This document shows, piece after piece, positions 25,684 to 34,861 of a stretch of DNA of 42,000 bases. Location: contig NZ_JAHDIG010000041.1 in assembly GCF_020630935.1 (NCBI RefSeq), positions 1 through 42,000 of the forward strand, read 5' to 3'. Origin of the DNA: Bernardetia sp. GTDB lineage: Bacteria > Bacteroidota > Bacteroidia > Cytophagales > Bernardetiaceae. Position 1 is the first letter of the stretch. Each line of letters starts with the position of its first letter. The notes beneath the pieces were generated by a model. It made no database searches and was not told where the DNA came from. It saw only the letters and a program-made list of their open reading frames with translations. The translations under genes were made by a program, and so were the position numbers.

Positions 25684-25770
25684 AATGCTTATCATTTTTT
25701 ATTTACTAAATTTTTATACTACAAAAGTAAATGCAAGCAGTGACAGCCTTATGGCAAGGGTCAAAAAGAA

Positions 25771-26460
25771 TCAATGATATTTGTCGAAATATTCTTGTAA
25801 AGTCATATTATGAGGCTCAAATTTTTCTGTTAGAATCTCCATTTTTTGAATTCTGTCTGGTCTGAAAAACCTAAATTCATTACGCAAACGACAAAATGCA
25901 ATTAAATACCAATTTTCAGAATTTAGTATAGCAAATGGTTCTATCAATCTAATTGATATAGAATTTTCTTTATTGATATATTCTATTTTAACAAGGTTGT
26001 AATTAGTCAATGCATTCTGTAAATCTGATAAATTATTACTGTTTCTTTCTTGATTGATGACTTGGTTGTATTGAGTTCTATCTGTCAGTAAATTTGTTTT
26101 GTCTTTGACAGTGTATTTTAGAATTGATTTTATTTTATCAATTGCCTCTGAGTAATCCTTTATAAATGAAGCGTCATTATTTTTTAATACTAATTGTTCT
26201 GCAAGTATTAGAGCGTTTGCTTGTTTTTCGGTAAACATCACAGGTGGAATTCTATATCCATCCATTAATGTATAACCCTTACCCTCTTCTGTTAAAACTG
26301 GAACGCCAGATTGCTCTAGTGCTTTTATGTCTCGGTAAATAGTCCTTTTACTTATATTAAATTTAGTTGCTAATTCCGAAGCAGTTACAATTCGTTTAGT
26401 CTGTAATTGAATTAAGATTGCTGTTAATCTTGATAGTCTATTTGTTTCGGAATAATCCAT
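25771..26460 (-). CDS. YafY-type HTH/WYL domain transcriptional regulator
   Basis: The 229-residue protein has an N-terminal HTH_11 domain (TASELATKFNISKRTIYRDI, residues 22-41), a KALEQSGVPV wing, and a C-terminal WYL domain (about 140-225) with the typical IRLIEPFAILNSENWYLIAF. WYL proteins sense small ligands or nucleic-acid fragments. This one lies directly upstream of the epoxide-hydrolase-like gene, same strand, and probably controls it. Confidence 0.92.
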   Translation of the reverse strand: MDYSETNRLSRLTAILIQLQTKRIVTASELATKFNISKRTIYRDIKALEQSGVPVLTEEGKGYTLMDGYRIPPVMFTEKQANALILAEQLVLKNNDASFIKDYSEAIDKIKSILKYTVKDKTNLLTDRTQYNQVINQERNSNNLSDLQNALTNYNLVKIEYINKENSISIRLIEPFAILNSENWYLIAFCRLRNEFRFFRPDRIQKMEILTEKFEPHNMTLQEYFDKYH

Positions 26461-26558
26461 ATTAAGTATAATTCGTTTTTTTAGTGGTTCAAAACGTTGT
26501 TATATACAATTTATTATAAGGTTCTCTATACAAAAATAGAACTTTATTATACTTTTCT

Positions 26559-26627
26559 TAGAGTACTGGACACGAGATGAAAAGTTGTTGATGTCGCTTT
26601 GCTAAAATATCAAAAATGGTAGAAAAA
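26559..26627 (+). mobile_element. MITE-like element, decayed copy
   Basis: TAGAGTACTGGACACGAGAT (26559-26578) and the following GTTGTTGATGTCGCTTTGCTAAAA match the left half of the 40641-40763 element with few changes. The right half is not recognisable; the following stretch (26630-26660) instead resembles part of the piece at 32960-32985. It lies downstream of the membrane-protein gene that begins at 27354. Confidence 0.65.
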
Positions 26628-26673
26628 TGAGACATTTAGGTTCGTAGTATTACACTATGAACAAGGGAGAGTT

Positions 26674-27354
26674 TTAGTAACTTTTTTTCTTAACTAGCAA
26701 TTGCCTAATACTAGCTAAGTGTGAAAACAAGACTATCGGAACTATGACTGTTGGAAGCCATACAAAAGGAAAGTAAGTTACTCCAATATTGGGTTGGTCA
26801 AATGCTAATTGTTGAAAGGGAGTTTGTGCACTTAGTACAGCTATTACCAATATATTAATCAATAATCCTAAACATATAATATTCCATATTAGAAGACCTG
26901 TTCGTCCTATTATTTTCTTAACAAACATGAAATAATATAGTATTGGAGCTGTAATTCCTGATATGATGTCATAATTATAGCCTTCAAAGGTCATTAAGTC
27001 AGGAATTAGCCCACCTAAAAAGATATAATAAAGAGTTATTTCCACAGGAATACGTACAATATGCAGGATAGTTAAATATTTTAGACTAAGACTATCAATA
27101 AACTTTTTGCTCTTTTTATTGGTGAAAAGTATCAAAATAAATAAAATAGCTGGAGCAAGTAGCAAAGTAAATCTCGGTGGAAATGTTCCCAGTTTTTGGT
27201 AAAATCCAGTTACTCCTAATATACCTACAAAAAGCATCCATATAATAATGCCATAAAGAGTTTTTTTATGATTAGAAGTTTTAAAAAATAACCAAACAGA
27301 AAGTAGGGTTGTAAAAATTAGCCCAAGAGATGTGAAAATTGAAATATCTGCCAT
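26674..27354 (-). CDS. Seven-helix membrane protein, unknown
   Basis: The 226-residue product is almost entirely hydrophobic, with seven segments that could cross the membrane; the loop YQKLGTFPPRFTLL is distinctive. I do not recognise the family with confidence. It follows the Crp/Fnr gene by 97 bases on the same strand, so the pair may form a regulator-target unit. Confidence 0.65.
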   Translation of the reverse strand: MADISIFTSLGLIFTTLLSVWLFFKTSNHKKTLYGIIIWMLFVGILGVTGFYQKLGTFPPRFTLLLAPAILFILILFTNKKSKKFIDSLSLKYLTILHIVRIPVEITLYYIFLGGLIPDLMTFEGYNYDIISGITAPILYYFMFVKKIIGRTGLLIWNIICLGLLINILVIAVLSAQTPFQQLAFDQPNIGVTYFPFVWLPTVIVPIVLFSHLASIRQLLVKKKSY

Positions 27355-27451
27355 TTTGTAATCTTTAATTATGAATAATCTTTATTGTGAAATTCAAAGT
27401 TAGGCAGTCAAAAATGCAATCCACTTGACAAAAGGCAAGAAAAAGCTAGGG

Positions 27452-28030
27452 TTATTTTTTCTTTCGTATTCTACTTAGTGTACTATCTGTAACTCCTATG
27501 TAGGAAGCTATGTATTTTAAGGGTACATATTTTACTATTTCAGGTCTTGAAGTCAGTAAGTGTTGGTAGCGTTGTTCGGCAGTTTGATTAATCATTGCAT
27601 AGTTTCTCTTTTTGGACGCAATAAATTCTTTAACTAAAATAGCTCTTCCAAAATCTCTAAATGCAGGTTTATGATGAAACAGCTTGTTTAATTCTTCGTA
27701 AGAAATACGATAACCTATACAATCAGTTAGAGCTTGAATATTTGCTTCAGATTTAACTCTATTAAAAAAAGAAGTGATTTCAAAAACGATGTTATTTTCC
27801 GTAAAAATATCTGTAGTGATTTCATTTCCTTCTAAATCATAAAGAAAAACTCTCATTAATCCTTTTTGAAGAAAAAAATAGTCGTCACTAACTTTATTCT
27901 CTTCTAAAAAAAGGGAGTTTTTTTCAATTTTTGTAAAGTGAAATACATCAGCAATTTCTTCAGCTTCAATTTCATTTATTGGAATGATTTGTTGAATGAA
28001 ATTTATTAATGAAGATTTATTTTTATCCAT
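27452..28030 (-). CDS. Crp/Fnr family transcriptional regulator
   Basis: The 192-residue protein has a cNMP-binding-like N-terminal domain (YFFLQKGLMRVFLYDLEGNE, about 50-69) and a C-terminal winged helix ending in LKYIASYIGVTDSTLSRIRKK. It is close in layout to the regulator at 8489 but not a recent duplicate. The likely target is the membrane protein gene immediately downstream. Confidence 0.88.
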   Translation of the reverse strand: MDKNKSSLINFIQQIIPINEIEAEEIADVFHFTKIEKNSLFLEENKVSDDYFFLQKGLMRVFLYDLEGNEITTDIFTENNIVFEITSFFNRVKSEANIQALTDCIGYRISYEELNKLFHHKPAFRDFGRAILVKEFIASKKRNYAMINQTAEQRYQHLLTSRPEIVKYVPLKYIASYIGVTDSTLSRIRKKK

Positions 28031-28085
28031 ATTTCAAATTGCATCTAATGTATTTATAAACGGCAACTGCGTTCAGTTATTAAAA

Positions 28086-28121
28086 AAATACCACCAATTC
28101 AAAAAAAGAACTAATGGTGTT
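28086..28121 (-). terminator. Intrinsic terminator beyond the RAYT locus
   Basis: On the minus strand AAACACCATTAGT pairs with AATTGGTGGTATT, followed by seven T. Together with flanking ATTGTAAAC-like bases it repeats the hairpin at 24641-24676. Confidence 0.65.
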
Positions 28122-28172
28122 TACAATATACAAATAATTATGTATTAATAATTCAAATCAAAACTTTTATAT

Positions 28173-28325
28173 CTGTCAGACACTTTCAGAAGTGTCAGAC
28201 AGTTTAGTTGATTTAAATTATCTGACATCTAGGAAAATGTACTGACAATATTTGGAATATAATTTTTACTTTTCAGACAATTAGCTTAGTTGAATTATCT
28301 GGTATTTATGAAAGCATCTGATAAT
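28173..28325. repeat. REP cluster downstream of the RAYT gene (three palindromes)
   Basis: The first unit (28173-28202) is CTGTCAGACACTT, loop TCAG, AAGTGTCAGACAG, with one A:A mismatch in the stem. The second (28217-28249) and third (28294-28325) are imperfect palindromes of similar length with TATCTG..., separated by related spacers containing TTAG..TTGA. The last ends eight bases from the RAYT stop. This is a typical REP/BIME arrangement. Confidence 0.85.
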
Positions 28326-28332
28326 AAGATTT

Positions 28333-28920
28333 TCAGAATATAAATTTTAGCTTTTCCTCTGGAATCATTTGATAAGATTCTTCTAAAAAATTATCTTTAT
28401 CAAAATCTATAAATTGATTTGCTAGTTCTTTGTTGCATAATGTTCCGTTTCTAAGTTTAGCATAATCTTGAAAAGAGCAAAATTCCCAATCTTCTAATTT
28501 GCTTACCAAACCTGCTTTTAATGGGTTTTGATGAATGTAGTAAAAACACGTATCAGCATAATTTGCATCTCCATCTTCCAAACTTTTAGCTATTGTCTTT
28601 GGCTTAAAAAGTGCATTTTCTCTTTTCTCTTGAACATTCACACCTTTTGCATAACTACTTAAAACAATTCGGAAAGCATTTGAAAGTCTATTCATGATTA
28701 AACTTCCAATTCTAATTTCTTCTACTGAATATTCAGTTGTGGAAATCAAAAAGTGAAAATGATTAGGCATCAAGCAGTAATTTATTATCTCACAACAAGG
28801 TGCTACATGTTTTCGAACAAATCTCAAGAAATACAAATAGTTTTCTCTATTGAAAAATAACTGATGTTTGTTATTTCCTCTATTGTAAATATGATAAAGT
28901 TGTTCAGATTGAAGATACAT
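28333..28920 (-). CDS. REP-associated tyrosine transposase (RAYT, Y1_Tnp)
   Basis: The 195-residue protein is a Y1-family HUH transposase. It has LYHIYNRGNNK near the start, the HUH motif PNHFHFLI (H54, H56) and a Tyr-containing helix FYYIHQNPLKAGLV (Y127/Y128). These match TnpA_REP, which cleaves and mobilises REP hairpins in single-stranded DNA. The frame is intact, flanked on both sides by REP palindromes, and directly downstream of metH on the same strand. It lacks an obvious promoter, so it may be expressed by readthrough. Confidence 0.92.
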   Translation of the reverse strand: MYLQSEQLYHIYNRGNNKHQLFFNRENYLYFLRFVRKHVAPCCEIINYCLMPNHFHFLISTTEYSVEEIRIGSLIMNRLSNAFRIVLSSYAKGVNVQEKRENALFKPKTIAKSLEDGDANYADTCFYYIHQNPLKAGLVSKLEDWEFCSFQDYAKLRNGTLCNKELANQFIDFDKDNFLEESYQMIPEEKLKFIF

Positions 28921-28945
28921 TTTTGTAGTTGTATTTGTTTATGTA

Positions 28946-29028
28946 ATTGTCTGACACCTATGAAGGTGTACTGACAATCTAAAATTTTGTTTGAACTGTC
29001 AGACACTTTCAGAAGTGTCAGACAGTTC
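28946..29028. repeat. REP pair between metH and the RAYT gene
   Basis: Two palindromes: 28946-28978 (ATTGTCTGACACCT, loop, AGGTGTACTGACAAT) and 28993-29028, which repeats the 28173 unit in full and extends it to GAACTGTC...GACAGTTC. The second ends 11 bases before the metH stop, so it may also act as the metH 3' hairpin. Confidence 0.85.
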
Positions 29029-29039
29029 TGTATTCAAAA

Positions 29040-32000
29040 TCAATAATTCAAATTACTCCCTAGCCATTTTTCTACTTCTTCTACTGACATATTTTTACGT
29101 TTTGCATAATCCTCTATTTGGTCTTTGCTGATTCTGCCTACTCCAAAATAAATAGATTCTGGGTGGGAGAAATACAAGCCTGAAACGGAAGCCGTCGGTA
29201 GCATCGCAAGGCTCTCGGTGAGTTCTATGCCTGTGTTGTCGGTGGCTTTCAAGAGGTCGAAGAGGAGCGTTTTTTCGGTGTGGTCTGGGTTGGCAGGATA
29301 ACCGGGGGCAGGACGAATTCCTACATATTTTTCTCTTATGATGTCCTCATCACTTAGATTTTCGTTTTTAGCGTAGCCCCAAAGCTGTGTACGGACTTGC
29401 TTGTGCATCAGTTCGGCAAAGGCTTCGGCTAGTCTATCGGCTAAGGCTTGTAGCATAATCTTGCTATAATCGTCGTTTTTAGCTTCAAACTGTTTGAGTT
29501 TTTTCTCAATGCCTACGCCTGTCGTAACAGCAAAAAGACCTAAGTAATCTTTCTTGCCAGTCTCTTTTGGTGCGATGAAGTCCGAAACGGAAAGATTTGG
29601 TGTTTTGCCTGTTTTTTCTTGCTGCTGACGAAGGTTTCTAAAGTGTGTCAAGACTTCAGTACGCTCGTCGTTGGTGTAGATTTCAATATCATCATCATTT
29701 ACCACATTGGCAGGATAAAAACCTATTGCTCCGTTTGCTGTCAGCCAACGCCCAGTAATGATTTGGTCTAGCATTTTTTGAGCATCATTGTAGAGTTTTT
29801 GAGCTTCTACACCGTGTTTTTTATTATCAAAAATACGTGGAAATGCTCCTTTTAGTCCCCAAGTCATGAAAAACGGACTCCAATCGATATATTCTCTAAT
29901 CTCACTCAAATCATAGTTTTTGAAATAACGGTTTCCTAAAAATGTAGGCTCGGTAATTTCAGTCTTTTCCCAATCGATTTTGAGTTTGTTTTTTCTTGCT
30001 TCTTCAATGGAAACATATTTTACTTCCATTTGTCGTTTGGCGTGGTCTTCGGCAAGTTGCTGATATTCGTCTTTTACCGTTTTTGAAAACTCTTCTTTTG
30101 CCTCATCGCTTAAAAGATTAGACATTACTGGAACTGCTTTTGAAGCATCTACCACGTGAACTACCGAACCCGAATAACTAGGCGCAATCTTGACAGCTGT
30201 ATGAATGCGTGAAGTAGTCGCTCCACCAATCAGAACAGGAAGTTTCAGACCTTGTTTTTCCATTTGTTGAGCCACAAAAACCATTTCATCTAGCGATGGC
30301 GTAATCAGTCCACTAAGTCCAATTACATCAACACCATGATTGACAGCTTCTTGCAAAATCTTATCAGCAGGAACCATTACACCCAAATCAACTACATCAT
30401 AATTGTTGCACGCCAAAACAACCCCAACAATATTTTTTCCAATATCATGAACATCACCTTTTACAGTGGCTAACAAAATTTTTCCATTTTTCTTGACTTC
30501 GTGTCCTGCATCGATGAGTTTTTGTTTTTCAGCTTCCAAAAAAGGCACTAAATGAGCAACAGCTTGTTTCATCACACGAGCAGATTTCACTACCTGTGGT
30601 AAGAACATTTTTCCTTCTCCAAACAAATCTCCTACGACGTTCATTCCGTCCATCAAAGCTCCTTCAATAACGTGCAAAGGATGTTCTGCCTTTTGTCTTG
30701 CTTCTTCTGTGTCTTCAATGATATAATCTGTAATTCCATTTACCAAAGAATATTCTAGGCGTTTTTCTACTGAATTTTCTCGCCACGTTTCGTCTTTTAC
30801 TCGTTTTTTGCCTTCTCCACGGTATTTTTCAGCAATATCAACTAAAAGTTCTGTTCCGTTTTCTGGATTTTTATTCAGCACAACGTCCTCAACATACTTT
30901 AAAAGCTCTTTATCTACGTTGTCATAGACTTCCAACATTCCAGCATTTACAATACCCATATCCATACCTTTTTTGATGGCATGGTACAAAAATACAGCGT
31001 GGATAGCTTCACGAACTACGTCGTTTCCTCTAAAAGAAAAGGATACATTACTCACTCCTCCACTTACTTTTGCGTGAGGAAGATTTTTCTTAATCCATTC
31101 AGTAGCTTGAATAAAATCAACAGCATAATTGTTATGCTCTTCGATTCCTGTGGCGATAGCAAAAATATTTGGGTCAAAGATTAAATCCTCTGGAGGGAAA
31201 CCGAGTTCGTTTACCCAAACATCATAACTGCGTTTACAGATTTCAATTTTTCTTTCGAAAGTATCAGCTTGTCCGTCTTCATCAAAAGCCATCACAATGA
31301 CAGCAGCTCCATAACGACGTACAAGACGAGCTTGTTCTATGAATTTTTCTTTGCCTTCTTTTAATGAAATTGAATTTACAACACCTTTTCCTTGTACGCA
31401 TTTCAGACCTGCTTCAATAATTTCCCATTTTGAGGAATCTATCATAATTGGAAGGCGTGCAATATCTGGCTCTGATGCCAAAAGATTGAGGAAATGAACC
31501 ATAGCAGCCTTTGAATCTAGCATTCCTTCATCCATATTGATGTCGATGATTTGTGCGCCTCCTTCTACTTGTTGGCGTGCTACTTCTAAGGCTTCATCAA
31601 ATTTCTTTTCTTTGATAAGACGAGCAAATTTTCTTGAACCTGTTACGTTTGTTCTCTCTCCGACGTTTACAAAATTGGTGTTTTCATCTATCGTAACGGC
31701 TTCTAATCCAGACAAACGCATAGCCGTTTTGTGTTTCGGGATTTTGCGAGGTTCATATTTAGCTACTTCTTCGGCAATGGCTTGAATGTGGTCTGGCGTA
31801 GTTCCACAGCAACCTCCAACAATATTGAAAAGTCCTTCGCTTGCAAAATCTTCTAAAAGTCTTGACATTTGTGTAGCCGTTTCGTCGTACTCTCCAAATT
31901 CATTTGGTAATCCTGCATTTGGATAACAAGAAACATAACAATTAGCTACCCTTGAAAGCTCACGCATATACGGTTTCATTAGTGCAGCACCTAAGGCACA

Positions 32001-32768
32001 ATTCAAACCCACAGAAATAATATTGGCGTGAGCAATAGAATTATAAAATGCTTCAGTTGTTTGCCCAGAAAGAGTACGTCCACTAGCATCAGTAATTGTA
32101 CCTGAAACCATAATTGGCAAACGGTCTTGTTGTGGAATATTTCTATCATCAAAGTACTTTTCTACAGCAAAAAGAGCTGCTTTACAATTTAAAGTATCAA
32201 AAACAGTTTCTATCAAAATCAAATCCACACCACCATCAACTAAGCCACGCACTTGTTCATAGTAGGCTGTTACGAGTTCATCAAAAGTTACAGCACGATA
32301 TGCAGGGTCGTTTACATCTGGCGAAATAGAGGCTGTTCTATTTGTTGGTCCCATTGCACCAGCCACAAAACGAGGTTTTGTCTTGTGTTCTACTCCTCCA
32401 AATTCGGCAGCTGCTTCTTTGGCTAGTTTGGCTGATTCGTAATTGAGTTCATACGCCAGTTCTTCCATTCCATAATCAGCCATAGCGATTGTGGTGGCAC
32501 TAAATGTATTGGTTTCTACAATATCAGAACCTGCTTCAAAATATTTTTTATGAATATCTCTAATAATATCTGGTTGTGTGATGGAAAGAAGGTCGTTATT
32601 TCCTTTTACATCTTGTTTCCAATCTTTAAAACGCTCGCTTCTAAAATCTTCTTCTTCTAATTTGTGGCGTTGAATCATTGTTCCCATCGCACCATCCAAA
32701 ACTAGAATGCGTTCTTGAAGATGTTTTTTGATGAGATTTTGTATGTTGATAGTAGTTTCTGTATTCAT
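29040..32768 (-). CDS. metH: Cobalamin-dependent methionine synthase
   Basis: The 1242-residue length equals full MetH. Four modules are visible: homocysteine S-methyltransferase ([11 protein letters not shown] at the start, [10 protein letters not shown] at about 319 as zinc ligands), the pterin-binding domain ([16 protein letters not shown], about 363), the B12 domain ([11 protein letters not shown], His near 775 as the cobalt ligand, [13 protein letters not shown]) and the C-terminal AdoMet reactivation domain ([12 protein letters not shown] near 1152). It makes methionine and tetrahydrofolate from homocysteine and 5-methyl-THF. No metF is adjacent. I see no cobalamin or SAM riboswitch in the 240 bases upstream. 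Confidence 0.97.
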   Translation of the reverse strand: MNTETTINIQNLIKKHLQERILVLDGAMGTMIQRHKLEEEDFRSERFKDWKQDVKGNNDLLSITQPDIIRDIHKKYFEAGSDIVETNTFSATTIAMADYGMEELAYELNYESAKLAKEAAAEFGGVEHKTKPRFVAGAMGPTNRTASISPDVNDPAYRAVTFDELVTAYYEQVRGLVDGGVDLILIETVFDTLNCKAALFAVEKYFDDRNIPQQDRLPIMVSGTITDASGRTLSGQTTEAFYNSIAHANIISVGLNCALGAALMKPYMRELSRVANCYVSCYPNAGLPNEFGEYDETATQMSRLLEDFASEGLFNIVGGCCGTTPDHIQAIAEEVAKYEPRKIPKHKTAMRLSGLEAVTIDENTNFVNVGERTNVTGSRKFARLIKEKKFDEALEVARQQVEGGAQIIDINMDEGMLDSKAAMVHFLNLLASEPDIARLPIMIDSSKWEIIEAGLKCVQGKGVVNSISLKEGKEKFIEQARLVRRYGAAVIVMAFDEDGQADTFERKIEICKRSYDVWVNELGFPPEDLIFDPNIFAIATGIEEHNNYAVDFIQATEWIKKNLPHAKVSGGVSNVSFSFRGNDVVREAIHAVFLYHAIKKGMDMGIVNAGMLEVYDNVDKELLKYVEDVVLNKNPENGTELLVDIAEKYRGEGKKRVKDETWRENSVEKRLEYSLVNGITDYIIEDTEEARQKAEHPLHVIEGALMDGMNVVGDLFGEGKMFLPQVVKSARVMKQAVAHLVPFLEAEKQKLIDAGHEVKKNGKILLATVKGDVHDIGKNIVGVVLACNNYDVVDLGVMVPADKILQEAVNHGVDVIGLSGLITPSLDEMVFVAQQMEKQGLKLPVLIGGATTSRIHTAVKIAPSYSGSVVHVVDASKAVPVMSNLLSDEAKEEFSKTVKDEYQQLAEDHAKRQMEVKYVSIEEARKNKLKIDWEKTEITEPTFLGNRYFKNYDLSEIREYIDWSPFFMTWGLKGAFPRIFDNKKHGVEAQKLYNDAQKMLDQIITGRWLTANGAIGFYPANVVNDDDIEIYTNDERTEVLTHFRNLRQQQEKTGKTPNLSVSDFIAPKETGKKDYLGLFAVTTGVGIEKKLKQFEAKNDDYSKIMLQALADRLAEAFAELMHKQVRTQLWGYAKNENLSDEDIIREKYVGIRPAPGYPANPDHTEKTLLFDLLKATDNTGIELTESLAMLPTASVSGLYFSHPESIYFGVGRISKDQIEDYAKRKNMSVEEVEKWLGSNLNY

Positions 32769-32899
32769 ATCTGGATGGTATTTTTACAATTCTGTATGGG
32801 AATATTGTTTTTTGTCAAAGGCGAGTTCTTGTCTTACGAACGACTATGAATCATTACAGCGTTCAGACTAGATACTAAGTTATGTAACTCCGTTTAAAA

Positions 32900-32929
32900 A
32901 ACATACTTGCCTTAAAAGACAAGTATGTT
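32900..32929 (-). terminator. Intrinsic terminator of the lipoprotein gene
   Basis: AACATACTTG (32900-32909) and CAAGTATGTT (32920-32929) form a perfect 10-bp stem; on the minus strand six T residues follow. It ends the transcript of the gene at 33012-33503 before metH. Confidence 0.8.
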
Positions 32930-32935
32930 AGATGG

Positions 32936-33000
32936 TAGAGTACTGGACATGTATAAACTGTCGTTTAGGTTTGTAGCATTAAATTAACCTAAACAACGAC
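32936..33000. mobile_element. MITE-like fragment joined to a hairpin
   Basis: TAGAGTACTGGACATG (32936-32951) is identical to the left end of the 40641 element. A different hairpin follows directly: GTCGTTTAGGTT (32960-32971) pairing with AACCTA and ACAACGAC (32986-33000). This second hairpin recurs in part at 26630-26660 and in shorter form at 15057-15080. Confidence 0.55.
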
Positions 33001-33011
33001 TATAGGTCTTA

Positions 33012-33503
33012 CTACTCAGATTCAAAAATAAACTCCTGTAGGTCATTTTCAGTCCACGTGAGGTTGAATCTATCTTCTATAATTCCGAAACCTATTTTTT
33101 CAGAACTATCTGGAAATTGTAGTGTGCCAGAATATCCAGATATTTCGTCATCTACGTATTCTTGATCGACGATAGTGAGCTTGACTTTCTCTTCATTTTG
33201 CACATTCCAATACCAAATTTCTAATAATTGATGAGATTCTTGATCTACTTTAACTTCTATCCATTCACTGACCATATTTGGGCGATAACCATCAGAACGA
33301 TAAATGTCAGTTAGATTTTTGTCTTCCTCTGCTTCTGTAACAGCAGTCGTAGTTATTTCAACATTTTCTTGCGTGTTTACCGTAGCGATACTATCAGAGG
33401 TTTCTGTATTTTCTTCAGAAGAAGAGTTAGTAGAAACTTGACAAGAAAAACACATAAAAGCAATAAAAAAAAGTAGTTGTAAGGAAAAAACAATTTGTTT
33501 CAT
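33012..33503 (-). CDS. Hypothetical lipoprotein
   Basis: The 163-residue product has a signal peptide with lipobox MCFSC (Cys21), a Ser/Glu/Thr-rich spacer (22-65), and a small folded region of about 95 residues with a regular strand pattern (MVSEWIEVKVDQESHQLLEI, then YSGTLQFPDSSEKIGFGI). It probably faces the periplasm or surface. No family is recognised. It is followed by a strong terminator before metH and preceded by the NeuD-type gene on the same strand (52-base gap). Confidence 0.75.
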   Translation of the reverse strand: MKQIVFSLQLLFFIAFMCFSCQVSTNSSSEENTETSDSIATVNTQENVEITTTAVTEAEEDKNLTDIYRSDGYRPNMVSEWIEVKVDQESHQLLEIWYWNVQNEEKVKLTIVDQEYVDDEISGYSGTLQFPDSSEKIGFGIIEDRFNLTWTENDLQEFIFESE

Positions 33504-33555
33504 TTTTGTAATTTTAATTAAATAAAAAGTAATAAATCACGTAGTAGTTTTTTAT

Positions 33556-34242
33556 CTATACAGAAACAGCCTTTGCAGGATTACCTAAAACGGTTTCTTT
33601 AGCTTTAATGTTACTTAAAACTACACTTCCTGCTCCAACTCTTGCACCTTTTCCTATCGTAACGCCTGCAATTATGGTTACACCATTGCCAATAAAAACA
33701 TCTTCTTCAATTTTTACGCCTGCGCCGATATTTGCTCCAATGCCGATTTGAGTAAAATTAGCTATCTCTACATCATAATCTAAAGTAGCATTTGCGCCAA
33801 TAATACAGCTTGTTCCGATTTTTGCATTTGCACCTATCATCGTTCCCATTCCTATCATTGTTCCATAACCCATTGTAGCATCGTCTGCAATATGCGCTGT
33901 GGAATGAACAGCAATAGCTGGATATTTTTTTCTTTGTTTATGGATTTTCTTGATAAGTCTTTTTCTATCTGAGCTGTTTTCTATGGCTACGAAATAATCG
34001 CATTTATCATTGATGAGATTGAGCATATCTTCATCATCTGAACTTCCCATAATTGAAACATGATTGATTTCACTAATTTGAGCATCTTCTTTGTATTCTT
34101 CATCAAGAAAACAATAGATTACATTATCTGTACTTTGCAAGACTTCTAAAGCTACTTTTCCAAGTCCTTTTGCTCCAACAATAATCAGAGGTAAAATAGG
34201 GGGTAATTCGTTTGGTTCAGTAGGAAGAGAATGAATATCCAT
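33556..34242 (-). CDS. NeuD-family sugar O-acetyltransferase
   Basis: The 228-residue protein has the NeuD/PglD layout. An N-terminal Rossmann-like nucleotide-sugar domain (PLIIVGAKGLGKVALEVLQ, 17-35) is followed by a left-handed beta-helix of hexapeptide repeats (HIADDATMGYGTMIGMG, IGANATLDYDVEI, IGNGVTIIAGV, VGAGSVVL) and the end VLGNPAKAV. It acetylates an amino sugar or sialic acid-like residue using acetyl-CoA. No sialic-acid or flagellin glycosylation genes are nearby, so the acceptor is unknown. Confidence 0.9.
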   Translation of the reverse strand: MDIHSLPTEPNELPPILPLIIVGAKGLGKVALEVLQSTDNVIYCFLDEEYKEDAQISEINHVSIMGSSDDEDMLNLINDKCDYFVAIENSSDRKRLIKKIHKQRKKYPAIAVHSTAHIADDATMGYGTMIGMGTMIGANAKIGTSCIIGANATLDYDVEIANFTQIGIGANIGAGVKIEEDVFIGNGVTIIAGVTIGKGARVGAGSVVLSNIKAKETVLGNPAKAVSV

Positions 34243-34344
34243 AAATGATGAGTGTAGTTTAACTTTATTTCGATAAAGAATGGAATTTTAAAGTAACAAA
34301 GATACTCTATTTTTATGTGAAGGCATAAAATTGTGTGTGGACAT

Positions 34345-34382
34345 AAAAAAAACTCTTCCAGTTGAAAAATGGGAAGAGTTTT
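34345..34382 (-). terminator. Strong intrinsic terminator in a gene-poor spacer
   Basis: On the minus strand AAAACTCTTCC pairs perfectly with GGAAGAGTTTT and a run of T follows. It lies upstream of the NeuD-type gene and downstream of a 31-codon frame (34596-34691), so something between it and 34860 appears to be transcribed leftward. Confidence 0.8.
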
Positions 34383-34425
34383 CTCAATATTCTTAAAAAG
34401 TGTAACTGAATAGCTAAAAAATAAG

Positions 34426-34462
34426 AAGCTCTAAAAAATTGATTTCTAAGAAATCTGAGCTT
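34426..34462 (-). ncRNA. Nested hairpin, possible structured RNA
   Basis: AAGCTC (34426-34431) and GAGCTT (34457-34462) enclose GATTTCT/AGAAATC, giving a two-part stem just before the terminator at 34345-34382. Taken with that terminator it suggests a small structured transcript on the minus strand. Confidence 0.3.
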
Positions 34463-34595
34463 ACTTACTACCCAAGTTTTGACTTTTCTATGTTATGTTT
34501 CTAAAAAATGAAGTTTCTGTAAAAAATTTTGAGATACTACCTTTCCTTTTAGCCTCAATCAGAATCTTGTAGAAACGATTACATATTATTTTGAT

Positions 34596-34691
34596 TTACT
34601 TACTCGCTTTATATATTTCAAAGGCTTTACCAATGCCAAAACAATCTAAGAAATAATTATATTTTTTGATAAAATGCTGTTTATAGCTCAT
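34596..34691 (-). CDS. Possible 31-residue peptide
   Basis: ATG at 34691 to TAA at 34596 encodes MSYKQHFIKKYNYFLDCFGI followed by GKAFEIYKASK. It has no nonsense or low-complexity look and lies in an otherwise empty 619-base spacer, about 210 bases before an intrinsic terminator on the same strand. I do not recognise it; a chance frame remains possible. Confidence 0.3.
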   Translation of the reverse strand: MSYKQHFIKKYNYFLDCFGIGKAFEIYKASK

Positions 34692-34741
34692 ATAAAGCGA
34701 TTTTTGTTTTCCTACTCAAAAGAGTAATATTCTGATTTTAC

Positions 34742-34770
34742 CATTATGAAAAACCTTAATTTTCATAATG
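34742..34770. promoter_or_regulatory. 11-bp inverted repeat upstream of the cytochrome c peroxidase
   Basis: CATTATGAAAA (34742-34752) is inverted as TTTTCATAATG (34760-34770), 92 bases before the peroxidase ATG. It could be an operator for a dimeric regulator or a hairpin in the opposite transcript. Confidence 0.4.
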
Positions 34771-34861
34771 AAAAGAATTTCCTAATTTTTAAAAGGTATA
34801 AAATAAAACAGCAGCGTTCAGAAACCGTTCTACGTATAGATGATAAATAGCAAAAAATACA

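Noticed and set aside
28173-29028. CRISPR array from the repeated GACACTT..AAGTGTC units
   Set aside because: Too few units, irregular spacing, palindromic form and an HUH transposase between them fit REP, not CRISPR.
32769-33011. Cobalamin or SAM riboswitch before metH
   Set aside because: No B12-box or SAM-aptamer-like segment is visible; the spacer holds a terminator and repeat fragments instead.
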